Positions 1 through 8,244 are shown, counted from the first letter of the stretch. The stretch is DNA of 64,000 nucleotides from Salinarchaeum laminariae (GCF_023204835.1 NZ_CP096270.1:1922001-1986000), one strand, 5' to 3'. Notes: generated by a model not told the origin, from the sequence alone. Translations and numbers: made by a program.

Positions 1-2
1 AC

Positions 3-713
3 GGCGTCGACGAGGCCCTGAACGGTGACGCCGACGCGGAGGTCGTCGATCTCGACTTCTCGGACATTCCGGAGATCGGCGAGGAAGCCGAGGAGGCTGC
101 CTCCTGGTCGCAGTGGGACAAGCTCGCCGCGGTGGGCGCGGTCATGATGATGGTCGGCTACTACTTCGACCCCGTTCAGAACGCGGTCGGCGGAGCGCTG
201 GACCTCGCGCTCGGCCCACTGCTGAACGTGTTGCCGTTCTATCTCGTGATCTTCTCGGTCGCGCTGCTCACGGGGCTGTACTCCTCGCTCCTGATGGCGA
301 ATCTGATGGATCAGGAGACGATGTCCGTCTATCAAGAGCGGATGAGTGCGATCCAGGACAAACGCAAGGAGGCCAAAGAGCGCGGCGACGACGAGGCCGT
401 CGAGCGCATTCAGGAGAAGCAGATGGATATGATGGGCGACCAGCTCGGGATGATGAAATCCCAGTTCCGCCCGATGGTCTGGGTCATGCTGCTCACGATC
501 CCGGTCTTCCTCTGGCTGTGGTGGACGATCGGCCAGGGCGGTATCGGCGTTGAGAACGGTCACGACATGATCTTGCCCATCGCTGGTGGCGTCGACTGGA
601 ACGACGGCCTGCTCGGCCCGATGCGCGCGTGGATTGTCTGGTACATCGGCTGCTCGTTCGGCTTCGGGCAGATCCTCCGCAAGACGCTGAACATTCGGGC
701 TTCGCCGAGCTGA
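3..713 (+). CDS. DUF106/EMC3-like membrane protein (5' end outside window)
   Basis: Open from the first base of the window (reading frame starts at base 3), so the true start lies upstream; 236 codons plus stop are visible. An acidic N-terminal stretch leads into a hydrophobic helix (about visible residues 42-62), then a second helix with a typical Oxa1-like profile (LPFYLVIFSVALLTGLYSSL), a charged coiled-coil hairpin rich in Lys/Glu/Arg, an MGDQLGMMKSQFRPM segment and further C-terminal membrane helices. This order matches the archaeal DUF106 family, related to EMC3/TMCO1/YidC-type membrane protein insertases. Role in membrane protein insertion is inferred from the family. The next gene on the same strand begins 148 bases later. 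Confidence 0.85.
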   Translation, partial: GVDEALNGDADAEVVDLDFSDIPEIGEEAEEAASWSQWDKLAAVGAVMMMVGYYFDPVQNAVGGALDLALGPLLNVLPFYLVIFSVALLTGLYSSLLMANLMDQETMSVYQERMSAIQDKRKEAKERGDDEAVERIQEKQMDMMGDQLGMMKSQFRPMVWVMLLTIPVFLWLWWTIGQGGIGVENGHDMILPIAGGVDWNDGLLGPMRAWIVWYIGCSFGFGQILRKTLNIRASPS

Positions 714-861
714 TCGGCGAGCCCGTAGGGTGCGTACCGCTACCGCCCACAACCCACTGTGACAGCGTCCTGACTCGTTCGCACCGAATCACTGTACCGG
801 CCGAGACCGTCGCCTCTCGCGGTCACAACACTTTTTCCCTCTCCCTCCGACCGTTCGTCCA

Positions 862-1671
862 ATGGTCGACCCGAACGAGCTGCTCGAAACGGTGCTGGGC
901 GACGTCGACGGTATCCTCCTCTTCTCGCCGACCACGTCCTTCTACGAGCAGTTCGTCGACGCGGACGTCGACGTCGTCGTGGTCGCGAGCGAGAACGACC
1001 TCGACGCCGATCCGTTCGTCGAGCTGCCAGTTGCCTTTCAGGACGTCTACGATCGGGTTCGGTTCGGCATCGAAGGCGCACTGGAGCAGGGTCTACTGGA
1101 CGATGGCGACGTCGTCGCCTGCATCTCGTCCGTGTTCGACGAGGATCTCGACACGGTTTCGCGTGTCCGCGTCGACGCCGACTCGACGTCTGGCGTCTAC
1201 GATCTCTTCGAGAACACCCGGGCCGAGCCGGACGTCCTCCGCTCGGTGCTCGAGCTCGTGATCGAGTTGGGGAAGAAGGGGCAGAAGGGACAGCCCGTCG
1301 GCGCGCTGTTCGTCGTCGGCGACGCCGGGAAGGTGATGAACAAATCCCGGCCGCTGTCCTACAACCCCTTCGAGAAGAGCCACGTCCACGTCGGGGACCC
1401 GATCGTGAAGGTGATGCTCAAGGAGTTCTCGCGCCTCGACGGCGCGTTCGTCATCTCCGACGCGGGGAAGATCGTCTCGGCATACCGCTACCTCGAACCC
1501 TCCGCCGAGGGCGTCGACATTCCGAAAGGGCTGGGAACGCGGCACATGGCCGCGGGTGCGGTCACGCGTGACACCAAAGCGACGGCGATCGTGCTCTCCG
1601 AGAGCGACGGCATGGTGCGAGCGTTCAAAGGCGGGTCGCTCGTCCTTGAGCTGGATCCGGAGGAGTACTGA
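862..1671 (+). CDS. dacZ: Diadenylate cyclase DacZ (c-di-AMP synthase)
   Basis: A 269-residue protein with an N-terminal archaeal domain and a C-terminal DisA_N/DAC catalytic domain. The two hallmark motifs are visible: DGA at residues 193-195 and GTRH at 225-228 (the RH(R/x) motif), so it should condense two ATP to cyclic di-AMP. In Haloferax, DacZ is the sole c-di-AMP synthase and its level is tightly controlled for osmotic tolerance (established knowledge). The start ATG follows a T-rich stretch (ACTTTTTCCC, about 30 bases upstream) that can act as a TATA-like box for a leaderless message. Its TGA stop shares one base with the ATG of the downstream MscS channel gene (TGATG), so the two are probably co-translated. 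No domain is missing. Confidence 0.93.
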   Translation: MVDPNELLETVLGDVDGILLFSPTTSFYEQFVDADVDVVVVASENDLDADPFVELPVAFQDVYDRVRFGIEGALEQGLLDDGDVVACISSVFDEDLDTVSRVRVDADSTSGVYDLFENTRAEPDVLRSVLELVIELGKKGQKGQPVGALFVVGDAGKVMNKSRPLSYNPFEKSHVHVGDPIVKVMLKEFSRLDGAFVISDAGKIVSAYRYLEPSAEGVDIPKGLGTRHMAAGAVTRDTKATAIVLSESDGMVRAFKGGSLVLELDPEEY

Positions 1672-2468
1672 TGGTTGCGTTGGCGCAGCTTCCCGACACC
1701 GAGCAGCTTCCGGAGTGGCTCCTCGACTGGCCGATCCTCCTGATCAGCATGATCGTGCTGGTCGGCGTCGTTCTCGGCTACCTGCTGGGGCGCGTGAGCA
1801 AGAGCGTGCTCGAGGCGGCTGGGGTGCCCCAATCCGTCGAAGGTACGGCCTTCGAACGGACCGCGCAGAGTCTCGGGACGTCGACGGTCTCGATCGTCTC
1901 CCGGATGCTCTCCTGGTTCGTCTACGGCGTGACCGTGCTCACCGCGATCTACGCCTTCCGTCCCGCCGACACCGACTGGATCTGGCAGCGAATCGTCGTC
2001 TTCATCCCGAACGTTTTCATCGCGTTCATGGTCGTCGTCGTCGGGTTCGTCGCCGCAGACAAGGCAGAGCTGATCGTCAGCGAACGACTCCGCGGCGTCA
2101 AACTGCCCGAGGTTTCACTCCTCCCCCGCGTCGTCAAGTACACCGTCATCTACGTCGCCTTCCTGATCGCGCTCGGACAGCTCGGTATCGCGACGATGGC
2201 ACTGCTCGTCCTGCTGGCGATCTACGTGCTCGCCGCCGTCATCGTCGCCGTGGCCGCCACGAAGGACCTGCTCTCTTCTGCTGCTGCCGGAATCTACCTG
2301 CTTCTGCGCGAGCCCTACGGCATCGGCGATCGCGTGACGATCGGCGACCGCGAGGGGGTCGTTCAGGAGGTCGGCGTCCTCGTCACGCATCTCGAGGACG
2401 ACGAGGCGGAGTACGTCGTGCCCAACGGCCAGGTCTTCGAGCACGGCGTCCGGCGAGAGCGAAACTGA
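1671..2468 (+). CDS. Small MscS-family mechanosensitive channel
   Basis: A 265-residue membrane protein. Hydrophobic helices lie at about residues 15-37, 80-100, 106-128 and 147-200; the last merges into an MscS pore helix/beta-domain region (KDLLSSAAAGIYLLLREPYGIGD...VTIGDREGVVQEVG...VVPNG). It ends shortly after the beta domain, so the large cytoplasmic cage of E. coli MscS is absent; this short form is common in haloarchaea. The gene overlaps dacZ by one base, linking a turgor-release channel with the c-di-AMP synthase. Direct control by c-di-AMP is an inference from gene order only. Confidence 0.88.
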   Translation: MVALAQLPDTEQLPEWLLDWPILLISMIVLVGVVLGYLLGRVSKSVLEAAGVPQSVEGTAFERTAQSLGTSTVSIVSRMLSWFVYGVTVLTAIYAFRPADTDWIWQRIVVFIPNVFIAFMVVVVGFVAADKAELIVSERLRGVKLPEVSLLPRVVKYTVIYVAFLIALGQLGIATMALLVLLAIYVLAAVIVAVAATKDLLSSAAAGIYLLLREPYGIGDRVTIGDREGVVQEVGVLVTHLEDDEAEYVVPNGQVFEHGVRRERN

Positions 2469-2522
2469 GTGGCGGTGGATTCAGGCGCATACCGGCCGCC
2501 TTTCTGTCAGTTCGCTGCAACG

Positions 2523-3092
2523 TTACTCTTCAGTGGAGCTATTCGCCTCTGTAGCGGCGCTCTCGTCCGAAGAGCCACTCGCGGCTGCGGAATCGAGTGG
2601 TTTTGCGGGGACGCCGGCGACCGTCGTGTCTGCCGGAACGTCCTCGGCCACGAGCGAGTTCGCGGCGATCTGGGCGTCCGCACCGATCTCGACCCCGGGG
2701 AGGACGATGGCCCCGGCACCGATCATCGCCCGGTCGCCGACGACCACCTCGCCAGTGCGATACTCCTCCTGGAGAAACTCGTGACAGAGGATTGTGGCGT
2801 CGTATCCGACGATCGCGTCTTCGCCGACGGTGACGAGCTCCGGCCAGAACACGTCCGGCGTCGACTCGAGCCCCCACGCGGCGCCAGTTCCAACGTCCAC
2901 GCCGATCCGTCTGAGCAGCCAGTTCTTCAGACGCAGGCTCGGGGAGATCCGACAGCAGACGATGACGACGTAGTTGAGCACGATCCGCAGCGGATGCTTC
3001 GCGTCGGGCCAGTGCCGTAACGAGTTGCGGGGCCCCGTCGTCGGGTGGCGCGAGAGTTCGTGGTGTCGGCGTCCGTCCTCGTCGTCGCTCAC
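2523..3092 (-). CDS. Hexapeptide-repeat acyltransferase (LbH family)
   Basis: A 189-residue protein with imperfect hexapeptide repeats ([IV]GxxxxI-type: VTVGEDAIVGYDATI, VVVGDRAMIGAGAIVLPGVEIGADAQIAANSLV) forming a left-handed beta helix, and an inserted loop carrying a His (ILCHEF) at the usual catalytic place. It ends in AGVPAKPL, the common closing motif of maltose/galactoside O-acetyltransferases, followed by a low-complexity tail. Acyl donor and acceptor cannot be told. The GTG start sits 27 bases after a TATACC box on the minus strand, consistent with a leaderless message. The tail end is convergent with the MscS gene. Confidence 0.85.
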   Translation of the reverse strand: MSDDEDGRRHHELSRHPTTGPRNSLRHWPDAKHPLRIVLNYVVIVCCRISPSLRLKNWLLRRIGVDVGTGAAWGLESTPDVFWPELVTVGEDAIVGYDATILCHEFLQEEYRTGEVVVGDRAMIGAGAIVLPGVEIGADAQIAANSLVAEDVPADTTVAGVPAKPLDSAAASGSSDESAATEANSSTEE

Positions 3093-3156
3093 GCTCGGCC
3101 GTTCGCGTGGGAGGGTATAGTGGGTTTCCCCTGGTAATCGGGAGCGTGCTCGGTGC

Positions 3157-4293
3157 TCACTCGTCGCGCGTCAGTGCGTCGTCGCCGTGGCGCTCTCGGA
3201 GGCCTTCCAGTTCGGCTTGCTGGGTAGCCACTCGCTGGGGCTGCTCCTCGTGGACGTATGCGAACATCGAGGCGGGATCGGCGTCGACGGCCTCGGCCTC
3301 GGCGATCGCCTCGGCGACCGTCGTCTCCACGCGCTCCTCGATCGCCTCGATTCGCTCGTCGTCGAGCCGATCGGTCGCGCGCAGAAACGTTTCCATCCGG
3401 TCGATCGGATCCCGCTCCTTCCAGGCCTCGACCTCGGCCTCGTCGCGATAGGCGGTGGGGTCGTCGGCGGTCGTGTGCGCGCCGTAGCGGTAGGTCAGCG
3501 TCTCGATCAGCGTCGGCTTCGTCGCCCGTCCGACCGTCTCGTCTGCGAGTGCTGCGTCTGGCTCCCGCGCCTGGTTCGCGGCGGCCACGGTCGTTTCGTA
3601 CACTGCCAGCGGGTCCATTCCGTCGACCTGGATCCCACGGAAGCCGTAGGCCTCGGCCTTCTGGCTGATCGTCGCGCTCGCGGTCTGTTGCTCCCTCGGG
3701 ACCGAGATCGCCCACTGATTGTTGTTGCAAACGAACACCACCGGCGCGTCGAACACCCCCGCGAAGTTCATTCCCTCGTGCACGTCGCCTTCGCTCGTCG
3801 CGCCGTCGCCGAACTGGCAGCAGACGACGGCGTCGTCGTCCTCGTAGTCGATCGCCATGCCCAGCCCCGCGGCGTGGGGGACCTGCGAGCCGATCGAGAT
3901 GTTCAGCGGGAAGACGTTCGCGTCCGCGAGCGCTTCGTTCCCGGCCTCGTGGCCCATCCAGTACTGCAGGTACCCACCGACGACTCCCCGGGAGAGGGCT
4001 GCACCGTGCTCGCGGTACTGATAGAGCATCCAGTCCTCGGGCGCGAAGGCGTAGGTTGTTCCCACCTGCGCGGCTTCCTGTCCGGCCAGTGGCGGGTACG
4101 TCCCGATCCGACCTTGGCGCTGGAGACTGACTGCTCGCTCGTCGAACCGTCGGTAGAGCCGCATGTCGGCGTAGAGCGTGACGAGCTCCGCGTCGGAGAG
4201 CGACGGCTCGTACCCGTCGGCGAGTTCGCCGTCCGGCGAGAGGAGCGAGACCGGGTCGTCGTACGGCCGATCGAGCAGCGCCGCTGCGTCCAT
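3157..4293 (-). CDS. 2-oxoacid (pyruvate-type) dehydrogenase E1 component, alpha subunit
   Basis: A thiamine-diphosphate-dependent E1-alpha of 378 residues. The TPP motif is clear (GDGATSEGDVHEG followed by VCNNNQWAIS), as are the E1-alpha signatures YREHGAAL and GSQVPHAAG. It would form the alpha chain of an alpha2-beta2 E1 that decarboxylates a 2-oxoacid. No E1-beta, E2 or E3 gene is near it, so the natural substrate and partner are unknown. I chose the ATG at 4293 because a TATTTC box lies about 27 bases upstream; a TTG 14 codons earlier is the only upstream alternative. The cupin gene ends 63 bases upstream on the same strand. Confidence 0.88.
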   Translation of the reverse strand: MDAAALLDRPYDDPVSLLSPDGELADGYEPSLSDAELVTLYADMRLYRRFDERAVSLQRQGRIGTYPPLAGQEAAQVGTTYAFAPEDWMLYQYREHGAALSRGVVGGYLQYWMGHEAGNEALADANVFPLNISIGSQVPHAAGLGMAIDYEDDDAVVCCQFGDGATSEGDVHEGMNFAGVFDAPVVFVCNNNQWAISVPREQQTASATISQKAEAYGFRGIQVDGMDPLAVYETTVAAANQAREPDAALADETVGRATKPTLIETLTYRYGAHTTADDPTAYRDEAEVEAWKERDPIDRMETFLRATDRLDDERIEAIEERVETTVAEAIAEAEAVDADPASMFAYVHEEQPQRVATQQAELEGLRERHGDDALTRDE

Positions 4294-4356
4294 GGTTCTC
4301 CCTGGGGCCGAGGGGAAATAGGCGTCGGGGTCCAACCGAGTTCGTCGAGTCGACCC

Positions 4357-4695
4357 CTACTCCTCCCAGTTCGGGTTGGTCCGCGGCGGGCTGAACGTGT
4401 CGATCCCTCGAACCGTCGTCTCGCCCCGATTCTCGGCCGCGTGGGGCTCGTTCGCCGGGATCGCGTACGTGTCTCCCTCGCCGACGACAAGCTCCTCGCC
4501 GTCCACGACGAAGGTCAGTTCCCCCTCGTAAACGACGCCGGTCTGTTCGTTGTCGTGGCTGTGTTCGGGGACGACTGCCCCCGGCTCGATCGCGAAACCC
4601 TGCACGTTCATCCGATCTGCTCCCGCGAGGAGTGACAGATGCACGCCCTCGACTGCCTCCGTGGTCTCGGCTTCATCGAAGGATTCGACGTCCAT
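4357..4695 (-). CDS. Small cupin-domain protein
   Basis: A 112-residue single-domain cupin. Motif 1 is visible as PEHSHDNEQTGVVYEGE (two His and the Glu as metal ligands) and motif 2 as VVGEGDTYAIPANEPHAAEN, with the His that completes a 3-His/1-Glu metal site. Such proteins are mono-metal beta barrels that act as dioxygenases, isomerases or sensors; the substrate cannot be read from sequence. A TTTATC box 29 bases before the ATG suggests its own promoter. The E1-alpha gene follows on the same strand and may be co-transcribed. Confidence 0.85.
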   Translation of the reverse strand: MDVESFDEAETTEAVEGVHLSLLAGADRMNVQGFAIEPGAVVPEHSHDNEQTGVVYEGELTFVVDGEELVVGEGDTYAIPANEPHAAENRGETTVRGIDTFSPPRTNPNWEE

Positions 4696-4771
4696 ACGCG
4701 GAATGGGTCGCCCGCTGCGATAAATCTGCGGCAGTTGCTGATACTCGGTGCGTGCCTCCGGTGTGACACTC

Positions 4772-4789
4772 GACTACTAGGTATTGCAG
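4772..4789 (+). repeat. Left terminal inverted repeat
   Basis: Exact 18-base match to the reverse complement of 5303-5320. It contains a CTAG, a tetranucleotide that is rare in many archaeal genomes. Confidence 0.75.
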
Positions 4790-5302
4790 CTCTGGGTAGG
4801 TGGAACAGCACAGCAGACCGCCCCCGGATTCCGGGAGACCTTCGGTCTCCCGACGTCGCGGGCGTGGCCCGCGACAGCCCCCTCCTGCTCCGCTCGCGCG
4901 ACTCGCTGCGCTCCTCGGCCTTCGGCCTGCGGTGCTTAGGTCGTCGTGCTTCCCGGAGCAGTCGGCCCCTTCCGAAGTCCCACCCGGGACGCCTCTACGG
5001 GGAGCGAAGCGCGGCGGATGCTCGAGCGTGCGTTGCACTCGGGACAGACCGCCGGCTACCGCTCCCCGGCGCGATCCACCGGGGGTGAAGACTCTCCTCA
5101 CATCCACCGGGTGGGACTGGAAGGGGCCGTTGACGGACTACGTCCGTCTGCTCGGGAGACCTCCGGTCTCCCGGTGACCGCTCGCGTTCGCTCGCGACGA
5201 AAGCACGGCCGAGCGTAGCGAGGCCGCGCGCAGCGAGCGAGCGGGCGCGAGCGGGAGGGGGCTTCCAAGCTGTTGCTCTCCATGTCACTCTGTGCTCGGC
5301 CA

Positions 5303-5320
5303 CTGCAATACCTAGTAGTC
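5303..5320 (-). repeat. Right terminal inverted repeat
   Basis: Exact reverse complement of 4772-4789. The identity stops sharply on both sides of the 18 bases, as expected for element ends. Confidence 0.75.
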
Positions 5321-5344
5321 CAGTCGAGCAAGAGCTACCGAATC

Positions 5345-5362
5345 GAGCGCACAAAAAATCCG
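5345..5362 (-). terminator. T-rich terminator after the sugar isomerase gene
   Basis: On the minus strand a run of six T (bases 5353-5358) lies about 35 bases beyond the isomerase stop codon. Oligo-T tracts are the usual archaeal termination signal. No strong stem precedes it. Confidence 0.45.
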
Positions 5363-5392
5363 CATCTAAACGACGATCCGTACTCGACCGGC

Positions 5393-6121
5393 TTACACCA
5401 GATCGCGCATCGTCGCACTGGCGTCCTCGAGGGAGGCGAGCGGATCGTCGCCCTCGTACTCGTAGATCAGCCACTCTCCGCCGATGTCGCCGAACGCTTC
5501 CGCGGCTGCCTCGATGTCGACGTCTCCGGATCCTACGGGGACGGAGTGGCCCGCGTCGACGTCCACGTCCTTGACGTGGGCGAGACTGCAGCGGTCGCCG
5601 ACGGCGCGGAGGCGCTCCGCGGGATCGTCGCCGCCCAGCAGGACGAACCCGAGATCGAGTTCGAGGCCGAACTCGCTCTCGTCGATGAAGGTGAAGAAGC
5701 CGGGCTCGCCGTCGAAGTCGGAGTACTCCTGATCGTGATTGTGGTAGTGGAGTGTGTGGCCGTGCTCGGCGAGGCGGTCGTCGGCAGCGGAGAGACGTTC
5801 GATCGCGTCGTCGAGCCCCTCGCGGCTGGTGAAATACTCCTCGTCGAGCCACGCGACGACGAAGTCGGAGACGCCGAGCGTCTCGTAGAACTCGAGGGTC
5901 TCCTCGAAGTCGTCTTCGAGGTCCTCGAGGTGGATGTGGGCGCCGGCGGCCTCGAGGCCGGTCTCGTCGAGTACGGCACGTACGGCCTCGGGATCCTCGT
6001 CGGGGACGCGATAGGCGAACTCGACGCCGTCGAACCCTGCGTCGGCGACCGCTTCGAGCAGTTCGTCGAAGGGCAGGTCGACGTCGCGCAGCGTATACAG
6101 CTGAATGGCAGTCTTGGCCAT
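5393..6121 (-). CDS. Sugar phosphate isomerase/epimerase family protein (xylose isomerase-like barrel)
   Basis: A 242-residue TIM barrel of the AP-endonuclease-2/xylose-isomerase-like family. It begins with the usual first strand (AIQLYTLRD), has GVEFAY after the first helix, HIHLEDL in the middle, the metal-binding LHYHNHDQE segment, LELDLGF, and AHVKDVD with the C-terminal metal His. Members are isomerases or epimerases on sugars and inosose/keto-sugar derivatives, and some act as lyases on 3-keto-glycosides. It is 92 bases from a Gfo/Idh/MocA dehydrogenase on the same strand, the pairing seen in inositol and 3-keto-sugar catabolism, so I infer successive steps on one substrate. Confidence 0.88.
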   Translation of the reverse strand: MAKTAIQLYTLRDVDLPFDELLEAVADAGFDGVEFAYRVPDEDPEAVRAVLDETGLEAAGAHIHLEDLEDDFEETLEFYETLGVSDFVVAWLDEEYFTSREGLDDAIERLSAADDRLAEHGHTLHYHNHDQEYSDFDGEPGFFTFIDESEFGLELDLGFVLLGGDDPAERLRAVGDRCSLAHVKDVDVDAGHSVPVGSGDVDIEAAAEAFGDIGGEWLIYEYEGDDPLASLEDASATMRDLV

Positions 6122-6213
6122 ACCACACTGGAGTCGGCCTCGCTAAAAGGCGGTTTCCTTGCCCCTCCGGCTTGCCGACACCTCGAGAGTGCGAAAAGAG
6201 ACGCGACCGCTGC

Positions 6214-7359
6214 TTAGATGTCGACCGACGCCGACTCGGAGCGCTCGGCGATCTCCTCGGCGGTGAGCTCCCGTCCTGCCTCCTGTGAGAGGTAGATCCC
6301 CTCCATGACGAGCATGGAGTTCAACGCGATTTCGGCGGTCGGGACGACCTCCTCTGCCTCGCCGGTGAGCGTGTCGATCCAGTGGTGGTACTGACCGACG
6401 CCACGCTCGAAGTCGTAGCCGGTGTCCCCCTCGAGCAACGCCTGCCGGCCTTCGAACTCCTCGAGATCCAGCGAGACGGTGGCCTGGTAGTCGCCGGTCG
6501 TGGTGTAGAACTCGAAGGGGTCGAACTGCACGCCTCCTTTCGTCCCGGCGAGGACGTCCGAGTCGTCGGGCAGGAACATGTGCCAGGCCGCCCGAAGCGT
6601 GAGCAGGGATCCGTCGGCGAGACGGGCAAAGCCCATGCCGGAGTCCTCTACGTCGTAGCCGGAGTCGTCGAGGCGGTCGACGTACTCATCGCGGTTGTCT
6701 CCCACCAGTTCCTCGTCGTAGGCGTCGTCGGTGTGTTCGAAGGTGGCACCGGAGACCCGCTCGATGGATTCGTTGCCGAGCAGGTAGAGCAGTCGCCCAA
6801 CGACGTAGGTCCCGACGTCGATGACTGGGCCGCCACCGGCGCTGTCCTTCGTGACGAACGAGGGCGTGCCGTAGCCGTCGATGTAGGGGCGACCGCGCCG
6901 CCGCGAGAACACCCCGCGGGCGAAGTAGGGATCGCCGAGATCGCCGCCGTCGAGGAGGGTCTTCGCGGCGCGCGTCTCCTCGCTGAACAGCTCGAAGTTC
7001 TGGATCCCGAGGTGAACGCCGGCCTCCTCCGTCGCGTCCATCATCGCCTTCGCGTCCGCGTACGTCGCCGCCATCGGCTTCTCACAGAACACGTGACAGC
7101 CAGCCTCGGCGGCGTCGACCGTGATCGGCCGGTGGAGATTGTTGTGGACGCAGACGTCGACCGCATCGAGGTCGGCGTCGTCGAGCATCTCGCTGTAGTC
7201 GCCGTAGGCTGTCCCGCCGACGGCTTGAGCGAGCGATTCCGAGGCGTCCTGGTCGACGTCCGCGACAGCGACGACCTCCGCGCCGTCGACGTCCGCGTAC
7301 TCGCCCGCGTGCGTTTCGCCCCTGTTCCCAGCACCGACGATACCGATGTCGATCGTCAT
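6214..7359 (-). CDS. Gfo/Idh/MocA family NAD(P)-dependent oxidoreductase (1)
   Basis: A 381-residue dehydrogenase. The N-terminal Rossmann fold shows IGIVGAGNRGETHA, the catalytic-Lys motif is FCEKPMA, and the C-terminal beta-sheet domain contains GGGPVIDVGTY, the typical sugar/inositol dehydrogenase segment. It should oxidise or reduce a sugar or cyclitol hydroxyl with NAD(P). I preferred the ATG at 7359 (MTIDIGIVGAG) over one nine codons upstream because family members start at the first strand. It lies upstream of the sugar isomerase gene on the same strand and is divergent from the deacetylase gene at 7474. Confidence 0.88.
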   Translation of the reverse strand: MTIDIGIVGAGNRGETHAGEYADVDGAEVVAVADVDQDASESLAQAVGGTAYGDYSEMLDDADLDAVDVCVHNNLHRPITVDAAEAGCHVFCEKPMAATYADAKAMMDATEEAGVHLGIQNFELFSEETRAAKTLLDGGDLGDPYFARGVFSRRRGRPYIDGYGTPSFVTKDSAGGGPVIDVGTYVVGRLLYLLGNESIERVSGATFEHTDDAYDEELVGDNRDEYVDRLDDSGYDVEDSGMGFARLADGSLLTLRAAWHMFLPDDSDVLAGTKGGVQFDPFEFYTTTGDYQATVSLDLEEFEGRQALLEGDTGYDFERGVGQYHHWIDTLTGEAEEVVPTAEIALNSMLVMEGIYLSQEAGRELTAEEIAERSESASVDI

Positions 7360-7473
7360 GCTAGAGATGCCTCTGCACACGGACATGAAACCTCGCCTGC
7401 CGGCAGAGAGCTACGCCGTGACGGCGCAGTCCTGGCCGGCAGCCTTAGCACGACGGCACAGAAGGTGCCAGTA

Positions 7474-8244
7474 ATGACGGTGGATGCCGACCACGACCGA
7501 ATCCGGCTGCTCACGCGAGCGGACGACGCTGGACTCGCCGAGAGTGCGAACGACGCGATCCGCGAGTGTTTCGACGATGGGATCCTCCGGAACGTCAGCG
7601 TCATGGCACCCGCCCCGGCGCTCGAGCACGCAGCCACCCGGCTCGCTGGCGTCGACGGTCTCTGCGTCGGCGCGCACCTCACCCTCTCCTCGGAGTGGGT
7701 CGACCCGACGTGGGGCCCTGTGCTCGACGTCGACGACGTGCCGTCCCTCGTCACCGACGAGGGGCGATTCCACCGATCTCCCGAAGCGCTGTTCGAGTCC
7801 GATCCCGACCGGGAGGAGATCCTCGCGGAGGCGACCGCTCAGATCAAGCGACTCCGAACTGTCGGCTTCGAGCCGGAGTACGCGGATACGCACATGCTCA
7901 TCGAGTCCGCCTCGGAGTGGTTCGCAGACGCGTTCGACGATCTCTGTGAGCGAGAGGGGCTGATCAACTGGTGGGGTGTGCCGACACTGCCCGGTGCGGA
8001 GGGAATCGGCGAGGGGCCCGAGTGGCTCCTCGAGCACCTCGACGAACCCGAACCGGGCACCTACATCGTCGTCGGCCATCCAGCGTACGACGACGAGGAG
8101 ATGGCGGACATCTGGCTCCCTGGCGGCGAGCCCGGCCAGATTGCGGCCGAACGCGACGCCCAGCGCCGGATGTTCACCGACGAGCGCGTCCTGGCGTACG
8201 TCGAGGAAACCGGCGTCGATCCGATCCGGTACGACGAACTCTAA
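7474..8244 (+). CDS. YdjC/ChbG-type carbohydrate deacetylase
   Basis: A 256-residue member of the YdjC family, which removes N-acetyl groups from chitooligosaccharide-like or related amino-sugar substrates using one metal ion. Visible elements are the RADDAG metal Asp pair near residue 17, GAHLTLSSEW with its His, DTHML, and VGHPAYDDEE near the C terminus. The usual DxHxH motif is reduced to DTHML, so the second His is replaced. The open frame continues far upstream, but only because that stretch lies opposite the 6214-7359 gene; the ATG at 7474 opens directly onto the first beta strand. The Gfo/Idh/MocA gene 98 bases downstream is on the same strand. Confidence 0.85.
   Translation: MTVDADHDRIRLLTRADDAGLAESANDAIRECFDDGILRNVSVMAPAPALEHAATRLAGVDGLCVGAHLTLSSEWVDPTWGPVLDVDDVPSLVTDEGRFHRSPEALFESDPDREEILAEATAQIKRLRTVGFEPEYADTHMLIESASEWFADAFDDLCEREGLINWWGVPTLPGAEGIGEGPEWLLEHLDEPEPGTYIVVGHPAYDDEEMADIWLPGGEPGQIAAERDAQRRMFTDERVLAYVEETGVDPIRYDEL

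Larger units (their letters stand above)
4772..5320. mobile_element. Candidate MITE-like element with 18-bp terminal inverted repeats
   Basis: Bases 4772-4789 (GACTACTAGGTATTGCAG) recur as an exact reverse complement at 5303-5320, enclosing 513 bases. No convincing protein is encoded inside: open frames there have Arg/Pro/Ser-rich composition and no domain. The interior is full of short perfect hairpins, including two nearly identical 9-bp stems with 3-base loops (CGGGAGACC/GGTCTCCCG at 4832-4852 and 5153-5173), GCGGGC-GTG-GCCCGC near 4858 and GACGGAC-TAC-GTCCGTC at 5132-5148. No clean target-site duplication is visible (flanks CACTC and CAGTC differ at one base). A non-autonomous element or its relic is the simplest reading; an RNA-coding element is possible. 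Confidence 0.5.

Noticed and set aside
3187..4635. 482-codon plus-strand frame opposite the E1-alpha and cupin genes
   Set aside because: Spans two real genes on the other strand and has no motif.
4639..5331. Open frames of 77-149 codons inside the inverted-repeat element
   Set aside because: Arg/Ser/Pro-rich, overlapping each other on both strands, no transposase or TnpB motif.
6382..7473. Upstream extension of the deacetylase frame by 364 codons
   Set aside because: That stretch is antisense to the oxidoreductase at 6214; the family starts at the ATG 7474.
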